Origin: Agelaius tricolor
Lineage: Eukaryota > Chordata > Aves > Passeriformes > Icteridae
Length of the DNA stretch: 64,000 bases
Assembly: GCA_023055355.1 (NCBI GenBank)
Contig: JALJCS010000004.1
Coordinates: 16,088,001-16,152,000 of the forward strand
Direction: 5' to 3'
Below, piece after piece: positions 1 through 14,665 of the stretch (position 1 is its first letter; every line of letters starts with the position of its first letter). A model generated the notes under the pieces. It saw only the letters and a program-made list of their open reading frames with translations, was not told where the DNA came from and searched no databases. A program made the position numbers and the translations under genes.

Positions 1-244
1 GAAGGAAGAGAAGGAAGAGGAGGAAGAGAAGGAAGGAAGGAAGGAAGGAAGGAAGGAAGGAAGGAAGGAAGGAAGGAAGGAAGGAAGGAAGGAAGGAAGG
101 AAGGAAGGAAGGAAGGAAGGAAGGAAGGAAGGAAGGAAGGAAGGAAGGAAGGAAGGAAGGAAGGAAGGAAGGAAGGAAGGAAGGAAGGAAGGAAGGAAGG
201 AAGGAAGGAAGGAAGGAAGGAAGGAAGGAAGGAAGGAAGGAAGG
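1..244. repeat. (GGAA)n microsatellite, cut by window edge
   Basis: Positions 29-244 are 54 uninterrupted GGAA units (216 bp). Positions 1-28 are the same purine-only sequence with GAAG and GAGG variants. All purines lie on the + strand, so the tract could form triplex (H-DNA) structures, and every unit holds the GGAA core bound by ETS-family factors. The array may continue left of the window. The lack of any interruption over 216 bp suggests recent expansion, and the true length is probably variable between individuals and hard to assemble. Confidence 0.98.
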
Positions 245-3200
245 TAAAATTTTCTTTGATGGAAACAGAAAAAAGGTGAAAGTTCAGAAGAGCCTGTGCT
301 ACAGGGTTGAAGAGGTAAGATAGAGCTCCAAACACTGACTGGATTCTCTGTGCAACTCTGGTTTACATTAGGAGAGGTGAGGATTTTGCTGCACTCTGAA
401 GGTGACAGAGGCTCCTGAAAGGGAGCTAGTCTTTCATAAAGTAAAAATATTTGCTAACCAACAGAAGTTGCCCAGTCCAGACAGAAGACATCATTTCCTG
501 AATTGCTGTCTCAAAGAATAAATCTGGCACAAGAAGTTTCCACTCCTTTTCTCTGGAGACTTGTCTACAACTTCACTGAACTGTACCTTGAATGCTTTTT
601 CACAGAAGCCAACTGGAAGTGGTTGAAATTAGCTGAGAAACAGTGCTCAGAATCCTGAGCTCAGGCAAAGGATGAAGCAAACTGGTATCAAAATTGTAGG
701 CTCTGACCAGGACATGGTGTTCAGCTAAACATATTAAAGCAGTCTGGGCAGAGTAATAGCATGCACCAGGACAGAATCATTAAAAGAATTAATGTAAGCA
801 GTAAGTCCTTTCTTTCTAAAAATATCAAAATATTTGTATCACAAAACTTTAAGCTGACTTTGCAACTGAGGCTGGCATCACACAAATGGTGCCCTAAGAC
901 ATACAAAGGGAGGATTGATAATATTATGCTGCTGAAATTTATGATTCTGTTTTAACAATGTCCATTAAAACAAAACAAAACAGACTCCTCAGGCAGAACA
1001 GAATGTGGAGATCGTGTTAAACAAACGTATGAACATATCACGTGGGGCTGCACATGCTCTGGCAAACAGCACGGGCCAAGGAAATGCCCAGCATTTGAGA
1101 AGCAATACAGCTGTAAAGGATTAGGCACTATGTAACAGAGTATGCAACACCACCGCGTGGACAAAGGCGATGGCAACAGCGCTCACTGTGAGGTCAGAGG
1201 AACTTTTCCAGTAGCCTGCAGGCAAATCAGTTCATGAACGTCCAAGTGACTGCAGGAAAATGTGCAAATATGGTGCCAGAAATACTGGTAATAGTACTAA
1301 GGAGGAGCTACAGAAATAGCAGTGAAAGCTAGAGCCAAGCTTCCTGAAACTAAGAATAACAAGTTTAAAAAACAAAATACTCAAGTACATTTCAATCTTT
1401 TCTAGCACACTCTGGACACACACACAGTTAGAAAGCTGTTCATATGATTTTCCAACCATGCATGTTGTTGTTCATTACTGCTCTCTGCTTGAAAAGGAGT
1501 AGGCAGGGAGCTGACCTTTTCAGAAGGCGCCACAGGAAGCAGGTGGCACCAGGCTTGTGTTTGAGGGGGTGAGGGCAGACAGGGTGTGCTGTACTACAGT
1601 GAGCCTCCAGCTGAAGCCTGTATGGTGAACAAAAACCTCTCTGGCTCCAGGTGATTACTGAAGATCATATAACTTTCCTCGGCCATGCCTGAGGAGGGCA
1701 AAGGAAACGAAGAAGTGTTTGAAGAGAAATGAAGGGTGCTATTCCTAATTAAGGAAGAAGGGAGAGGATATGTTCATAGGGATGGATCTAGATTTCCCAG
1801 GAGATTTGAACAATCTCTGCAATCAGTCCTCCAAAACATTTATGTTGCTTCTCTCGTGATCCAGACAAACAGCATAGGTTACCTTTAGGGCAATAAACTC
1901 AGCACATAACTCAGATGTGCTGCCAAGGTATTCTTGCATTTAAGAACTAGGAAGAGGAATATGCAGGACTTCTTTCACCTGCAGACAAGACAGATTTCCA
2001 TCCTAGCTGAAATACATCCAAGAGAATCACTACATAAAACTGAAAATCTCATAGGCCATCTTGCTTTCAGCATTGATATTTCAAAGAGTTTCCATGTCCA
2101 CTGCTTTTAAAAAGTCATTAAGAAAGCCATAAATGAGATAGAACTACCTAAGTGATATTTTCCTGTTTGAAATATTTCTTAATAATTATATAGGAATAAA
2201 ATTTTCTTCTTTGCCTAATAAGCAGTTGATTTTCTAGGGACACTCTATGCATTAATGTGTCACAATTGTTGCTGTCCAATAATCATTTTAACTTACAGAG
2301 GAATAGTCAATCCCCCTGTTCCCTCTTCCCCATATTAGCAAATTCCCATTTTCCACTTAGAAATACTTTTAAAGTAGCAGCCGTAAGAAAAACGAAACAA
2401 CTGGTACCTTTTAAACTTAAAATTTCCAGCTAATACTGTATTCTCTGGAGTGCTTCAGTTCTGTGGTTTTGAATGCCTTTCACATAGCAGAGATTAGTTA
2501 CTGGACAGTGACTCACCAGGACACTTGGCAGCAGTATGTTTGATTTTGTAATGGGAAGGGAAATGAAGACATAATGTGAACTCTTTTGCTTTTTGCTTTT
2601 GCTTTATGCAATGACCCTCATTCTGCAACATTTCACACATGGTTTTGTCTTTAAATGGGAGAACTATACCTTATGCTGAATTAAGAGATATCATAGTCAT
2701 CATCAAAACTTTGCGGGATGAGCTTAAAAATATCTAAAATAAGTAATAAAGGAATATCAATTTCATACCTGAAGAGCTAATGGCTCTCTATGTCCATGCA
2801 CCCAGACACACAAAATATTTACCCTCTTGGCTCATACAGAGAATTCTCTGTCAGGGGGCTAGCTCTAGGGATGCTCACAATCCCTGTGCCACACAGATGC
2901 CCCAAAGGATCACTCTCAATATTGGCCAGGTTTTGGCACTGGTGAGACAGGAGCCTCCTTGCTTCCTGTCTTTCCACTTCTCACTGCAGTCATTTACACA
3001 CAAGCCAAGGCTGCACAGAGAAGTGAGGTGTGTTTAAACCCCTGCACTGGGACATGTTTTCAATTCTTCATTTTTGCCCACTTTTCTTGTGGGCCTCCAG
3101 CGGTGCCAAGTGTGGGGAAAGAACAGGTAGTAATCAATAACTGCTCTGCACCAAAATGAACTTGTTCATTTCAGTCCCATTTAGCAAGAGCACAGATGAC

Positions 3201-6200
3201 ATTGCTACAAGATTTCTCCCTTCCAATGAGCCTCTGATTTGCTAGGGATGAAGAGAATTTATTCCTTACGTTTTCTATATTTAAGGTTCCTATATATACA
3301 GTAAACTCAAGCAGCCCCCAAGAAATTTTTCATTTTCCATTGTTTTTATGTAAGAAATAAAAACTGCCAATGCAACACCTACTCTTTTCCAGACAAGAAA
3401 TTAACTGCTCAGAGTTACCTCTGTTAATAGCAGCTAAGCAGAACCTGGTCTTTAATTCAGTCAGGAAATCTGATGAAGAAAGACATGCAAGGCCTGTGTC
3501 CTCTTCCACCAATATCCATTTAATGTATACATATATGCACATTATTCATGGATTTCTGGGGTTTATAAGGCATTTTTTATTGGTCTGAAGACAAATTTCT
3601 CCTTCTGCATATAGCATTCACTAGCAGAGCTTTTATGACCAAGATCATGGGTTAAAATCTGTGGCCCATGCAAATATGCATATAGTTTACAATGCACTTA
3701 CAAGTAAAGATTCCCAACGGAGTATTTCCCTGTCAGAGGCAAATATGTGAACAACACCGGATACCTACACTTATGTCTGTTTCCCTCTTGCTGTAAGGGA
3801 TGTTAGGCAACTTGAGGAAAATAAGAAAAGGCACTCATGATTCTTCACTAATGCAGGACCCTTTGAGGACTATTTGTAATTTGCTTTAAGGAACCACAGA
3901 GGCTGAGAACTAGGAGGCCAAGCTCAATCTACAACCAGTCAAGAATTTCTCAATAAAATTGAGGTTTTAGAGCCTTTTTGAAACAAACAAAAAATTTTAT
4001 TATTTTGTAGTGCCCAGTAGAAGAGTTTCACAATAGATGTACAACACACACATCAATCCATATGTCTCTGTCCAATTTTTTTTTTTTTTTCTAGGACACA
4101 TGGTTCCTGCAAAGCTGCTGTAACGTGGAAATAGGGCTTTACCGCTGCTTGTCATCCATTTGCAGACACAGGGTGGTAAATGAATCCTGGCAGGCAAACC
4201 AAGCAGCAGGCTGCATGAACAGAACCAAAGGATACACTTATTTTAAAGTACAAACTTGATCCAAAATGCCTGTTAGCATCAAGCCAAGATAAAGCCTAAA
4301 ATTCCTTTCAGTCCTGGCACAGAGTTGAAAGCTGATGAGCAGTCCTACCACTTAAAGCACTTTCACTCCTGTTCCAATGTCCCTGGCACAGGGCAGATGG
4401 CAGAGCAAGAAGTCACAATGAGCTGAGGATTGTCAAAAAAAAGAAAAGACAAAATTTCTACATGAATCATCTCAGGGAAGTGGCAGTGCCTCAAGCTCCA
4501 GACCTTACCAAATTTACTGTGGGATCAGGCATCAGGTGTACTAGATTACTGTTTTTACAGATGCAAGCTGCTGACAAAATACAGAAATTCATTAAGCCCT
4601 TGTAAGACAATATCCAGGTAAACATTTTTTGAAGAGGCATAAGCTCAAGTGTTTTTCCTTGAAACTACAACATGCCCTGGGATAAACTGCACATATAATG
4701 GGGCCATCATCTTCAACTTTCAGCATCAATGTTTAACCTGCTTTGCAGGTACAGCAAAAGACATAAAGCAGTGCTGACATAAAAGCCCTCAAAACCAGCA
4801 AGCTTTTACTTATTTAACAGGTTTACACCCTGAATAATAGTTTACATTGAATAATTAACTGGATCTTAAAAACATATCTTCAATGAATAGGTGTGAGTTC
4901 AAGATCTATTGTTAATTAATAGGAATTACAGATATGTCCCTCTCTTTGGTCCACTTTAGAAAAAAATCTGGCTGTTGAGAAAACATAGCATCCAGTGCTC
5001 AGCAGCTTAGAAAAATGACCACAAATATTTCAAGAGACACACATTACTGCAGAAGACATCAATGCAATACAGTGCTTGGGAAGGAAGAGCTGAGCTGCAT
5101 CTTCATGAAAAAGAAAGACTCATTGTACAATTTATGGTTTGGCAGCTAGTCACACTTTGCATATGATCTAGGACATGATGACATATATCCCAGAGGGCTT
5201 TCTCAAGGATCAAGACCAGAGTTAAAAATTTCTCAAACTTCCACCTATACAACATAGTCCTTAATTTATTATTTTCTCACAATTTTTTACTTGAACTTAC
5301 ATGAAATAGTAGGTATTAACTGAGCAAATTATGAACTTCAAATTACTTAGAAGTGTGATACAATGTTCTTATGTCAGTGTTCATGCTACTTTGCACTCTG
5401 TTCTTTTAATGGTCCATATAGGATCCAGTTCTTCCAATTAGGAACCTTGTGGTGAAATCTTTTGCTGCAGCACCCCCAAAAAATAAATGTTGGAAAATTA
5501 CATAAAATGAAATATGAATCTTATCACTTTGCCACAAACCAAGTCATCTGAAATGGGCAAAATCTAGGCTTCAGCAAGGCAATTGGTTTACTTTACAGGA
5601 GTTAATTACTGGGGGGCATCAAACAGACCCACAGCCTACTTTGATGGCAAAAGGTGGGGCAGGCTGCCTAGTCCTGTGAAAGGGAGGATATTTCAGCCTT
5701 CTGAGAGCAGCAGACCATTATGCAGAACTGCTCCTCTGCTTGTCCATCGTGGAACACCTGTGATGGGCGGCTGCAGAGTTGCAGTCCAGCCTCTGGTGGG
5801 CTCCCAGCTCACTCTGCACCCCAAGGAAGTCTTGAGGTGGCTCAGAGCAGGGCACACTGTCCAGCTGCACTCTCAAGGGCATAAGCACTTCTACTAGAAA
5901 ATACATATTAAAGCCCAAAACCAAACATAATTGGTTTCATTGTAGGAATTCCTCAGTGCTAGCAAATGCTATCACAGATTGAAGTGAAAAAGAGATTCAA
6001 AGTTTTTAAACTCATCACACTATCATAAGCAAAAATAAGCATCTCCAAGTACTAGCTGCTTGAAGCCTAAGACTGACTGGAGAAGGCAGGTTTCTTTAAT
6101 TACAGAGTTCTTTGCATACTGTCTTGTGATCCTTTTCTCGTTGATTTTGGCTATTCTTCCATTAAATGTAGCGGCTGCAAGAGCAGGTAATTGAAGAGAA

Positions 6201-8303
6201 AACTGCTTGAGATATGCAATGCTGGCTTAGCAAAGTAGTAAATAATTTCTGCAGTGTAAAGTAGTTGCTGTTTCCTTTAAGTGTATTTGACTGTTGTTTG
6301 GATTTTTGCATAGGCTTGTACTTTTTTAATATTCACTTCTCTTATCTCAGAGAATTTTACTGAAAAGTAAATTTCAATAGTCAAATGAGAGACAGTGGAA
6401 AAAAATTACATTCCAGAACCGACAGTTCCACAGATTTCTAACAGCATGTTCCTGATTAATGAAGTAGGAAATGACAAATGACTAGCCATGACTGTGCTGG
6501 ATATACTTTTGCCTTTGACCTTGAGAAGAACTTTTCCAGCTGTAGCAGTACAGTAGGAACCTCTTACATGTGGCACAGTTATGAACTCCACAGAGAAGGA
6601 GCTGTCTTTTCTACTGAAGCTAATGTAACACATGTATGAGTGAAATTATTTTTCCATACCAACAATGGCTAAATGGATCTTGCAGATCCACTTTAAAAAC
6701 AGACTCCTCCAAGATGTGATTGTAAATAATAAATGCCCCCAACAGTAAGTTTGTAATGTCAGTTTTAAGCACAAGCAAAGATGACTTGGATAGCCAAATA
6801 GACTCCAAGTAAAATACATCCCAATCTCCCTCATTTTCTTGTGCCTGTTCATTTTCTTTTTGCCTCCTTGGAAAGTCTGGCTAAAAGGAGTTGGAGAAAT
6901 TTTACCTGTGTGGCCTCTATACCCCAAAGGTAGAAAATATGTGAGAGAGCAGAGCTGAATTCCCCACCTTGGCAGTCAGGACTTTGAGATTTGGAGGTTT
7001 TTGTCATCTTTTGAAAATTGCATCTGAGGTGGCTGATGGAGACTAGCAGCATAAGCAGGTTCACAAAGGAATCTGTCACAGCTCTGTACATCCATAAAGA
7101 GCTGTTTCAGGAAACAGACAGGGATGTAACTTTTCACATCCCTAACTGAAAAACAGGGGATGGCTGGGGAAAAAGGCAAGGAAGCATGGAAAGAGGTAAG
7201 ACTTCCACATTTCAAGGAGCTATAGACAGTGCCCTGGCTAATGTCCTCTTGCCTCCTTGTAGAGGAATACACTGAAAGGTGCAAATGACAGCTCCAGTGA
7301 GAGTGGCAGTGGTGCTGTCTTAGGAGCGGGGTAAATAACCATAAATGACAGACATACACTGTGCTCCTGCCCCAGAAACACACTATCCCGTCAAAGACAG
7401 GGTCCTCACTGAAGGGGATCATGTAGATATCCCACAACTGTGCCTTCAGGGATGGAGAGGCAGGCCAAAGACAGGGGTATAAATTTCTTTCAACATGAAG
7501 AAGCCAGAACTTTTGTCTTCAGTGCTATTCCTTTAGCAAGTCTTTTCAGTGGCAAATGTTCCAGGATGTAATAAAAGAGGTTCACTGCTTGCATCTCCAC
7601 CTGCTTTCGTCACCACCTTACATGTAGTAAAAGGAGGCCTGGGGAGGGCATTCTGCAGCTGCAAAACCAAATTTTTGTACAGGAAGGAAGGTTGCGATCA
7701 GAAACAGAAAAATCCATTTTGCCTGGTCCACTGGCGTGCCTTGAGCACCCAGAGCATCTGCAGTGAAGTCTTGGTGAGTGTATTTGGTCAATGAGAGAAA
7801 CTCATATAGTTTTTGAATAATTTTTCAAAAAGCCACCAGGAAAATTTCAGATATATTTTTGGATTTTTCATCCCTTTTGACTTTCCTACAAACCACATTA
7901 TGAATACACACCATCTTCCCCTTAGGTGCCATAGACGGATGTCTAAACCCTTTAACTGTTACTGGCCTGAGGAAGCTTACAGCTACAGTACACCTGTCCA
8001 CACTGAAGCCCAGATCCAATTTCCTGGCACTCAACAAATACTGGCACAAAATCCTGGACAGCACAATTGCAGACTAGTTAATTAGATTGGCTTTCATCCA
8101 TTGTTTTATGAGATGATTTCAACCAGCAGTAGCTTCTATAAAAGCTGTCAAAATCTGCCTAGAAGTTCCTTTTCCTATGGTGAATACTCAGTGCTTGTAC
8201 ACCGCCTATGGCACATGAACAGCAGTATTAGAGAAGGTTCAAATATAAGAGCTTGATCCACCTTCAAACACACCTGAGTTTGATGACACTGGGATACATA
8301 AAG
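245..8303. other. Single-copy, AT-rich DNA with no recognised gene
   Basis: I find no repeat family, coding exon or RNA gene here. Only short open frames occur; the longest is 153 codons on the minus strand at 6976-7437 with no recognisable domain. Small simple features include a T-run at about 4077-4091 and a short CA run near 1420. Positions 5610-5880 are visibly richer in G and C than the surroundings, but no splice-bounded or conserved coding frame is apparent. An intron or an intergenic spacer are equally possible. Confidence 0.6.
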
Positions 8304-8371
8304 TTGATTCATTGACCCTCCAGCAATAACGGCCTTTCTAGGTCATTATTGCTGGAGGGTCAATGAATCAA
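8304..8371. repeat. Perfect 26-bp inverted repeat with 16-nt spacer
   Basis: The left arm 8304-8329 and the right arm 8346-8371 are exact reverse complements over 26 bases (left arm starts ttgattcattgaccc, right arm ends caatgaatcaa). The 16-base spacer is 8330-8345. The flanking bases do not pair. As RNA this would fold into a 68-nt hairpin with a perfect stem; as DNA it could extrude a cruciform. It has no terminal features of a known transposon. A template switch during replication, which copies a nearby segment backwards, is the simplest origin; a small-RNA precursor is an untested alternative. Confidence 0.95.
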
Positions 8372-11300
8372 ACCTACTTTCTAGGGTTTTTACCTTCCAC
8401 TCTGGGTGATAGTCACACTCAGGACTTTATTCAAACTGATTCTTTTTAATTCTGTTAAAAGATGGTAGAAAAAAAAGCTCATCTCCCTTGCCCTGACATA
8501 CTTTGGTACATGAGTGGAACATGACAGGGACATTAACTGACAAACAAAAATAAAAAAATTCAAATTATAAAGTAATTTTTATAGTTTCACAGCCATGACT
8601 TTCCCTCTATTAAATGTGATTGTGTATTTCACAGAAAAGGAGAGGTTCTGGACATTTCTAGGGCTGTACTTTTCATCGGATCTAAGAGAAACCAAAGTGC
8701 ACATAACGTTCTTACAATCAGACACAGTCTGATTTCATTGCTCAGAAATTTTGAGTGCTTATCAATCTACATGTCTTTGATTCCAGGCCTATACACAGAT
8801 ACTTGAGACATGTCACAATCACAGATGTCTCCTTTGCCTTGACACTGGCAATTTTCAATGAAGGGTACTCTTAAAACACAGGAACACAATTTGGTTTTGA
8901 CAAGATACCAGGAAGTCCAATTAGAGCCTTTTTGGCTGTGGATTGTCACTACTTTTTTTGTTGTTTCTAGATTTATCCCCTTTTAAAACTAATTATTTTC
9001 TTGTATTTTATTATTGTTACCTCTCTAAAGTATTCTGTGGTCCCCAAAACCATAAGCTGCAAATTAGCAGGCTGATCTCAGTAGCTATTTCTAAGGAAAC
9101 CAAGGTATGCAAAGAAATTGAGATGACTGAGAGAGCTTCTCTTTGTGCTCTTAGATTAATGGAGAGTTACATAGGATTCCTTAAAGCAAGAAAACTTGCT
9201 GTCAACACCAAGTTTTAGCCAGTTGATGACCTCTTGTAGGAAGATATTACATTATCTTACCATTCAGTATCTATGATGATAATTACATGTCTTACCAAAG
9301 GAAATCTTATTTTGCAATGGTGCTCAGAAGTGCTAAGTCATGTGCTATGTGCCACAAAGCATACAGCAAGAAGATACTATCTGTCACGGTGTTTCTACTG
9401 CTTCCTAATACTTCTAACTCTCTTGGCTGTTGCCTTGGTATCTCCAAAAATATGCGGTCCCATAAAATTCCTTTCTGATCACCCTAATACAACACTGTGA
9501 TTTTGGAACATTGACCTTGGTCATCTTTGTTTTGAAGGAAAGCTCAACTGTACTTTGGCAACTGAACAAATTCAGCTCAGAGGAGTGAAGTTTCTGCTTC
9601 ATCTCCCTCATGCAAAATTCCTTAGAAAAGTTACTTTTAACTGCAAGAAGTCCAGCATTGATCAGTACTACTGCAGACACTACTCCACATCATACTTTCT
9701 TCACAAGGAAACAACCAGCAAGGTTCAATTTTCTTTTAGCAATTTCAACTAAATTTTTTTGCACTATTTCTCCTAATGTTTTGTCTCTCAATGAATACCA
9801 AACGTTTGGAAGAGTTGTAAAACATACTTGAATAAGTCAGGATTTATTTGGTCACTTTCTAAAAGATAAGGTTATTTTCCTGGTTCAGGAAAAAGATAGA
9901 TGAGTTTAAAATGTTAGACATTTATATATAAATAATGTAAATTAGACCATTTAGTGGTAATAGCTATAGACACTTGTTGGGATGTTAAAGAATTCTCTTT
10001 CTTTCATGATGCTATGTAATTTTTGCCCCTTTTATGCATAAAATGAAGTTTGTACAGCCAGCAATTTAAATTAAAATGCACCATTTTTAAACGCATAGAT
10101 GATACAGGGTTATCTTTCTTTTTGATGGTGAGGACATCCCACAGAAGAGCACAGATAAGCTACATAAAGCATTACTGCCTAGAAAGATGGTATTTTCCCC
10201 CCTAAATTTAAAAATAGTGCTAATTCCTGAAAAAGACTGTCTACTCTGAAAAGATATTTTTTCATAATTCCACACACCACCAACAGCTTGTGAAGCAGTA
10301 ATTTGAACTCCTCATTTTACCAGTTTGTCTCATCCTTCTGCTGCTAGGTCTCTCCAAGACCTAGAAAAGTGAGTCAGACTTTGTAGTACAGATTCATCTG
10401 CAAAGTCTGCCAAAAATGAGACCCATTCACATCTGGTAATTTTGTCTTGGTTTCCTTAATGTAAATTCATGCCAGTGAATTGACTGAGACTGTCAAAAGA
10501 TTTAATAAGGGCCACCACTTGAATCAGATAGTCACCATGTCGCTGATGAGATTATAGATTTAAAATGGGTAATTGATTATTACAGCTTCCCTTGACTATC
10601 CAGTCCCATACAAGCCCACAACTAGCACCCAATAAATTTTTTACCTAAGTATCTTAAAAATTAGTGTCAACGAGCTCTTCACTGATTCAGTTTCCTATAG
10701 TATTTTGCAGAAGATATGTATATAAATTAATTCAGGCATTGCAATCAAACTCAATACTGAGTGGTATCAATGAGCACAAATACAAAATAACATTGAAGCA
10801 TCTATAAATTATGAAGTCAGTATTTTATAGTAGTTCACAGAGCATCATAGAACTTCTCTCATTAGCAGACATTATTTCTGGCATGAAAACGACCAGAATG
10901 GAGGCCAGAAGCATGTCCTCTGGAAGGATCTTTACATTACAGGAATCTACAGATTACAGTAAAACAAAATAGTACTAAAGTGCAGTAGCATTCCCCTTTA
11001 TTTCAAGTATTTCTAGATAAATAAGAATGCCAGGGAAAAGTCTAGTACCCCTAATTTATATGATAGCAACTGGATTGCCAATCAAGCACCAGATATCACC
11101 TGTGGTGAAGATGCAAGATGTATTGCTGTATTTTACAAAATGTGTTTCTCTCTATCCTTCCCAGACAGTACACTCAGCTCTTTAATGAAGTGGTGTGGGT
11201 AGAACAGACACATGCCTGCTTTTTTAATGTCAAATTGGGCCACCAATTTCATCTTTCTTTTACTTTTCTAGAGAATCTTTTCATCCGTAGTGGAGCTGTG

Positions 11301-14300
11301 TGTATTTTGCTGCACTGTGTCAAGAGAAAATTACTGAGACCAAACAAGTTCGTACTAATGAGCCATGGAAGGCAAATATAACAGCATCAGTTATTTCATG
11401 AAAAAGAATAATTTTGCTTCCTTATGCCTGCAGGCAGAGAGATGGGAAGTAGTAATCCCTGGAGTACATTAAATTTTTATTTTTGAAATTTAAAAAAATC
11501 ATCAAGGATTATATTGTAAGGAAGTGCATAATTGTACAGATAATGACCCACATATCTGTATTTTAATATGTGCGGTAATTCAGCCCCAACATATCTGGGA
11601 TTTTCTGATTTCCCAGTTCAGAAAAGAAAAGGCTGCAGTATTATTTAGTTTTTCATCATTCTTTTACATTTCTGCCTTCTGTATCCGAAGACATGTTCCT
11701 CCTCCTTGCAGTTCTCCCCCATCAACTTCAAAGCTGGAAGCAAAAATATAAGAAAATTGTCGTCACTAATAGCAAGAACATACCAAAGATGACAAAAGAG
11801 GGCCCTAAATCAATGAGAAACACAAGAGTGCAGCAGAAAGAGCAAGCACTGTGTGTTGGTGTGAAGCTTTAACAGAGGGATCGGGAAGTCCCAGCACAGT
11901 GACCTATTCCAGAGAGAAGGTAAGCTTGCTTGTGCTCTGAATGTCTCTCATGTCCGCCACAATCAGATATCTGTCTCGTAATACCCTGCTATATTTAAGT
12001 TCTTCAAGTAACTGAGACTAGGGAGACACAGCTACAGATTACAGCCTAGACATAGTTCCAGGCATAATGATGCAGTCTGCTAAAGGTAGATAAAATAAAA
12101 AATCTCTCTCTCACTGGGAGGGTTTGAGCTTTTTCCTAGAGAAAGGTTATTTTCTAGAAAAAAAACTGTTCAGTCATTTCCTGGGTTTTGCTTGTGTCTT
12201 GTCTTGTAGGGGATACTTTACCTAAAAAACAACCTATGGCTATAAACTGGAAATTGGCATGACCCCATGGGCAATGCTTAGTCCATCAGATGAGGCTCTG
12301 GCACTGTAAGAAAATCACTGTTTGGATGAATTATTCACTCAGGTTGTACATAGTATATTGACAGTGGTGGCTAATAAGAAGCAAAGGAGTTTACTAGGAA
12401 CTGAATGCTACATCCATGAAAACAAATAATCTCATCTCCTTGTAACATAGGTCAGATGCAAGTGCACTCTACACTATATCAGTGAGGGTTTGTTGTGTGT
12501 TAAAGGTTGTGCAGGTTTCTACCATGTAGAAATTAAAATGGGCATTATTAATGTGACACAGACCTTAGTTAGATGGTTGGCATGAAACGTGTTTGGGAGA
12601 GAGCTTCAGAAGGCACTCATGGAAACTACCAGAAGATTGACTATCAAATTAGACCACTGGCATGTTTGGAATATAATTAGCAGATATTTATCGAGAAGAG
12701 GATTAGCCAGCCAAAATCCAATCCTGGACAGAAAAAAGGATAGAGTCTAAAGCATTCTTCGGAGTTTATGAGCTATTATTGCTATTCACTGGAAGGCTTT
12801 TTTTTCTCATCATGTTCTAATTTGGAAAAATTTGCTATCTGAATAGGTCTACATGCAAGACCAAGGCTTTGCCTTTGCTGAAGTCAATGGAATAGATGTT
12901 AAATGAAATCTAAAATGTCAAGAAAATCCTTTTCCTTACTATTCTGAACTAGAATATTTAAGCTTTAGTGTTCAAAGTGATTTGAAGTAACCTACTAAAA
13001 AGCAAATAAAAGGCATACTCAAAAGCAAACAGAAAGTTATCTCTAAGGAGATAAAAACTGTCTTGATAAAACCCCTGTTTGTCATAACATCTTATATAGC
13101 AACTTATATACTGATGAAGTATATATTATGTATTTGTAGGTCTTTTAAGCATATTTTAGGGCTGTTACCTTTAGCTCTCAATCTGCCTTTCAGAAATATA
13201 GATTAATTTGCAATATTTCTTGCTCCATCTCAAAATTCATGCTTTCCTGTGGCTCACACCTAAGTGCATAGTATCCAGGCACTATAACTGCTCACCAGCA
13301 GTTTAATTATGGAGCTGGGAGCTGTCAGAAAAGAAAAGAAAATATTGAACTCTTGTTACATCAGGGATAGAAAATCAAATCACAAAAGGTTACTACAGAA
13401 GCCCTAGTCACGGGAGTACAAATATATTCAAAGCAATGGGGCTGCATGGATGTCACTTTGGAGGATGCTTCATCTCCCCACATACCTCTGTAAGTTACAT
13501 AAAATTGCCCAGAATTACTTCAGGGCAAGTCCATTCACATCAACACAAACAAAGCACAGTGCAGTGCTAAGGCACCGCTCTGTAAACAAGTAACCCAACT
13601 CCTTCAGCCTTGTTGGCTGAGTCTTGACTATAAAAGCTACCAAGGACACAGAAAGCACTTGGCTATATCAATGCAAGTGATTAGGTAGGACAATGTAAAA
13701 TTAATAATAGCCCTTATCTTTCCACCTACACAGCAAATCACAGAGATAAGGGTTGTTTTTTTTTTTTTTGACAGAGCAATATTTGCTGAGATCTGAAGCA
13801 AATAATCATGTAGATCAGCTTGAAGACAGCGAGAGTGCCATTTTAATTTGTACCAAGACAAAAAATAAACAAAGTGCACCAGATCGGGTGACAACAAAAC
13901 ACACAAAAGATACAGACAGGGATGAAGGATCCTGGGTCAACAGAAAAAAACAGAACAAAAAATGGGCTTAGACAACTACATCAAAAGCAGTTGCACATTT
14001 TAACTTCACTGTGACAATCTGGTCATAGGCCAAGGACAGCCACCCTCACACCCTAAACATCCAAAACAGCTATGACTCTATACTGAACAGCCTATTTTTC
14101 CCATTCTGACAAGACTCAGAACACAGTTCAGCTATATATATTTGCCATGTATCTGGTTATGGAAATGCCATGAACAAGCTCTGAACAGCACATTAACAGG
14201 CGACAATAAAATTAAAGAGCACTACTGCTGTTACTGGGGAGCTAAATTTGAGCTCCAAGTTTAGATAGCTTTCAAGGTCTGGCATGATTAAGCAGTAGTT

Positions 14301-14665
14301 GATGCAAAATGTAGTATCATAATTCTGGTATCCATTAATCAAAGGCCTTATGGCCTTAACTCAAAATGCCTTAAATTCAATGAGGGAAAAGAAAAAAACA
14401 TACATATATATAAGAAAGAAAAAATAAAGACAGGAGACTGGAAAAATTCTTAGTGAAGTTGAATCAGCTTTGATTTACTACTTGACTTTTTTGGTTTGGG
14501 CTTGGTCTGTAACATCTGGGCATGTGTTTTGAAGAGACAAAGCCAAAACCAATGCTGTGTGAAGGACCATAAAGACCAGCTCATGCCTCAGGACCAGGTG
14601 CAAGGATGTCAGGAGGTCACCAGCCTTACACAGCCTGCAGCCTCAGCCATCTCCTTACCATGTTG
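8372..14665. other. Single-copy, AT-rich DNA with no recognised gene
   Basis: No coding sequence, RNA gene or interspersed repeat could be identified. Open frames are all below 90 codons and carry no motif. A T-run lies at about 13755-13769. The stretch ends at the target-site duplication of the solo LTR. Confidence 0.6.

Noticed and set aside
5583..5897. GC-richer stretch with a 104-codon frame preceded by a splice-acceptor-like tttactttacag
   Set aside because: There is one candidate acceptor but no matching donor pattern, no domain and no frame-specific signal. Too weak to call an exon.
6976..7437. 153-codon open frame on the minus strand, the longest outside an LTR
   Set aside because: It has no recognisable domain, signal or repeat, is rich in Cys, His and Ser as random frames in this composition often are, and has no supporting splice or promoter context.
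8304..8371. Inverted repeat considered as a MITE
   Set aside because: The arms are not at the ends of a longer element, and no target duplication flanks them.
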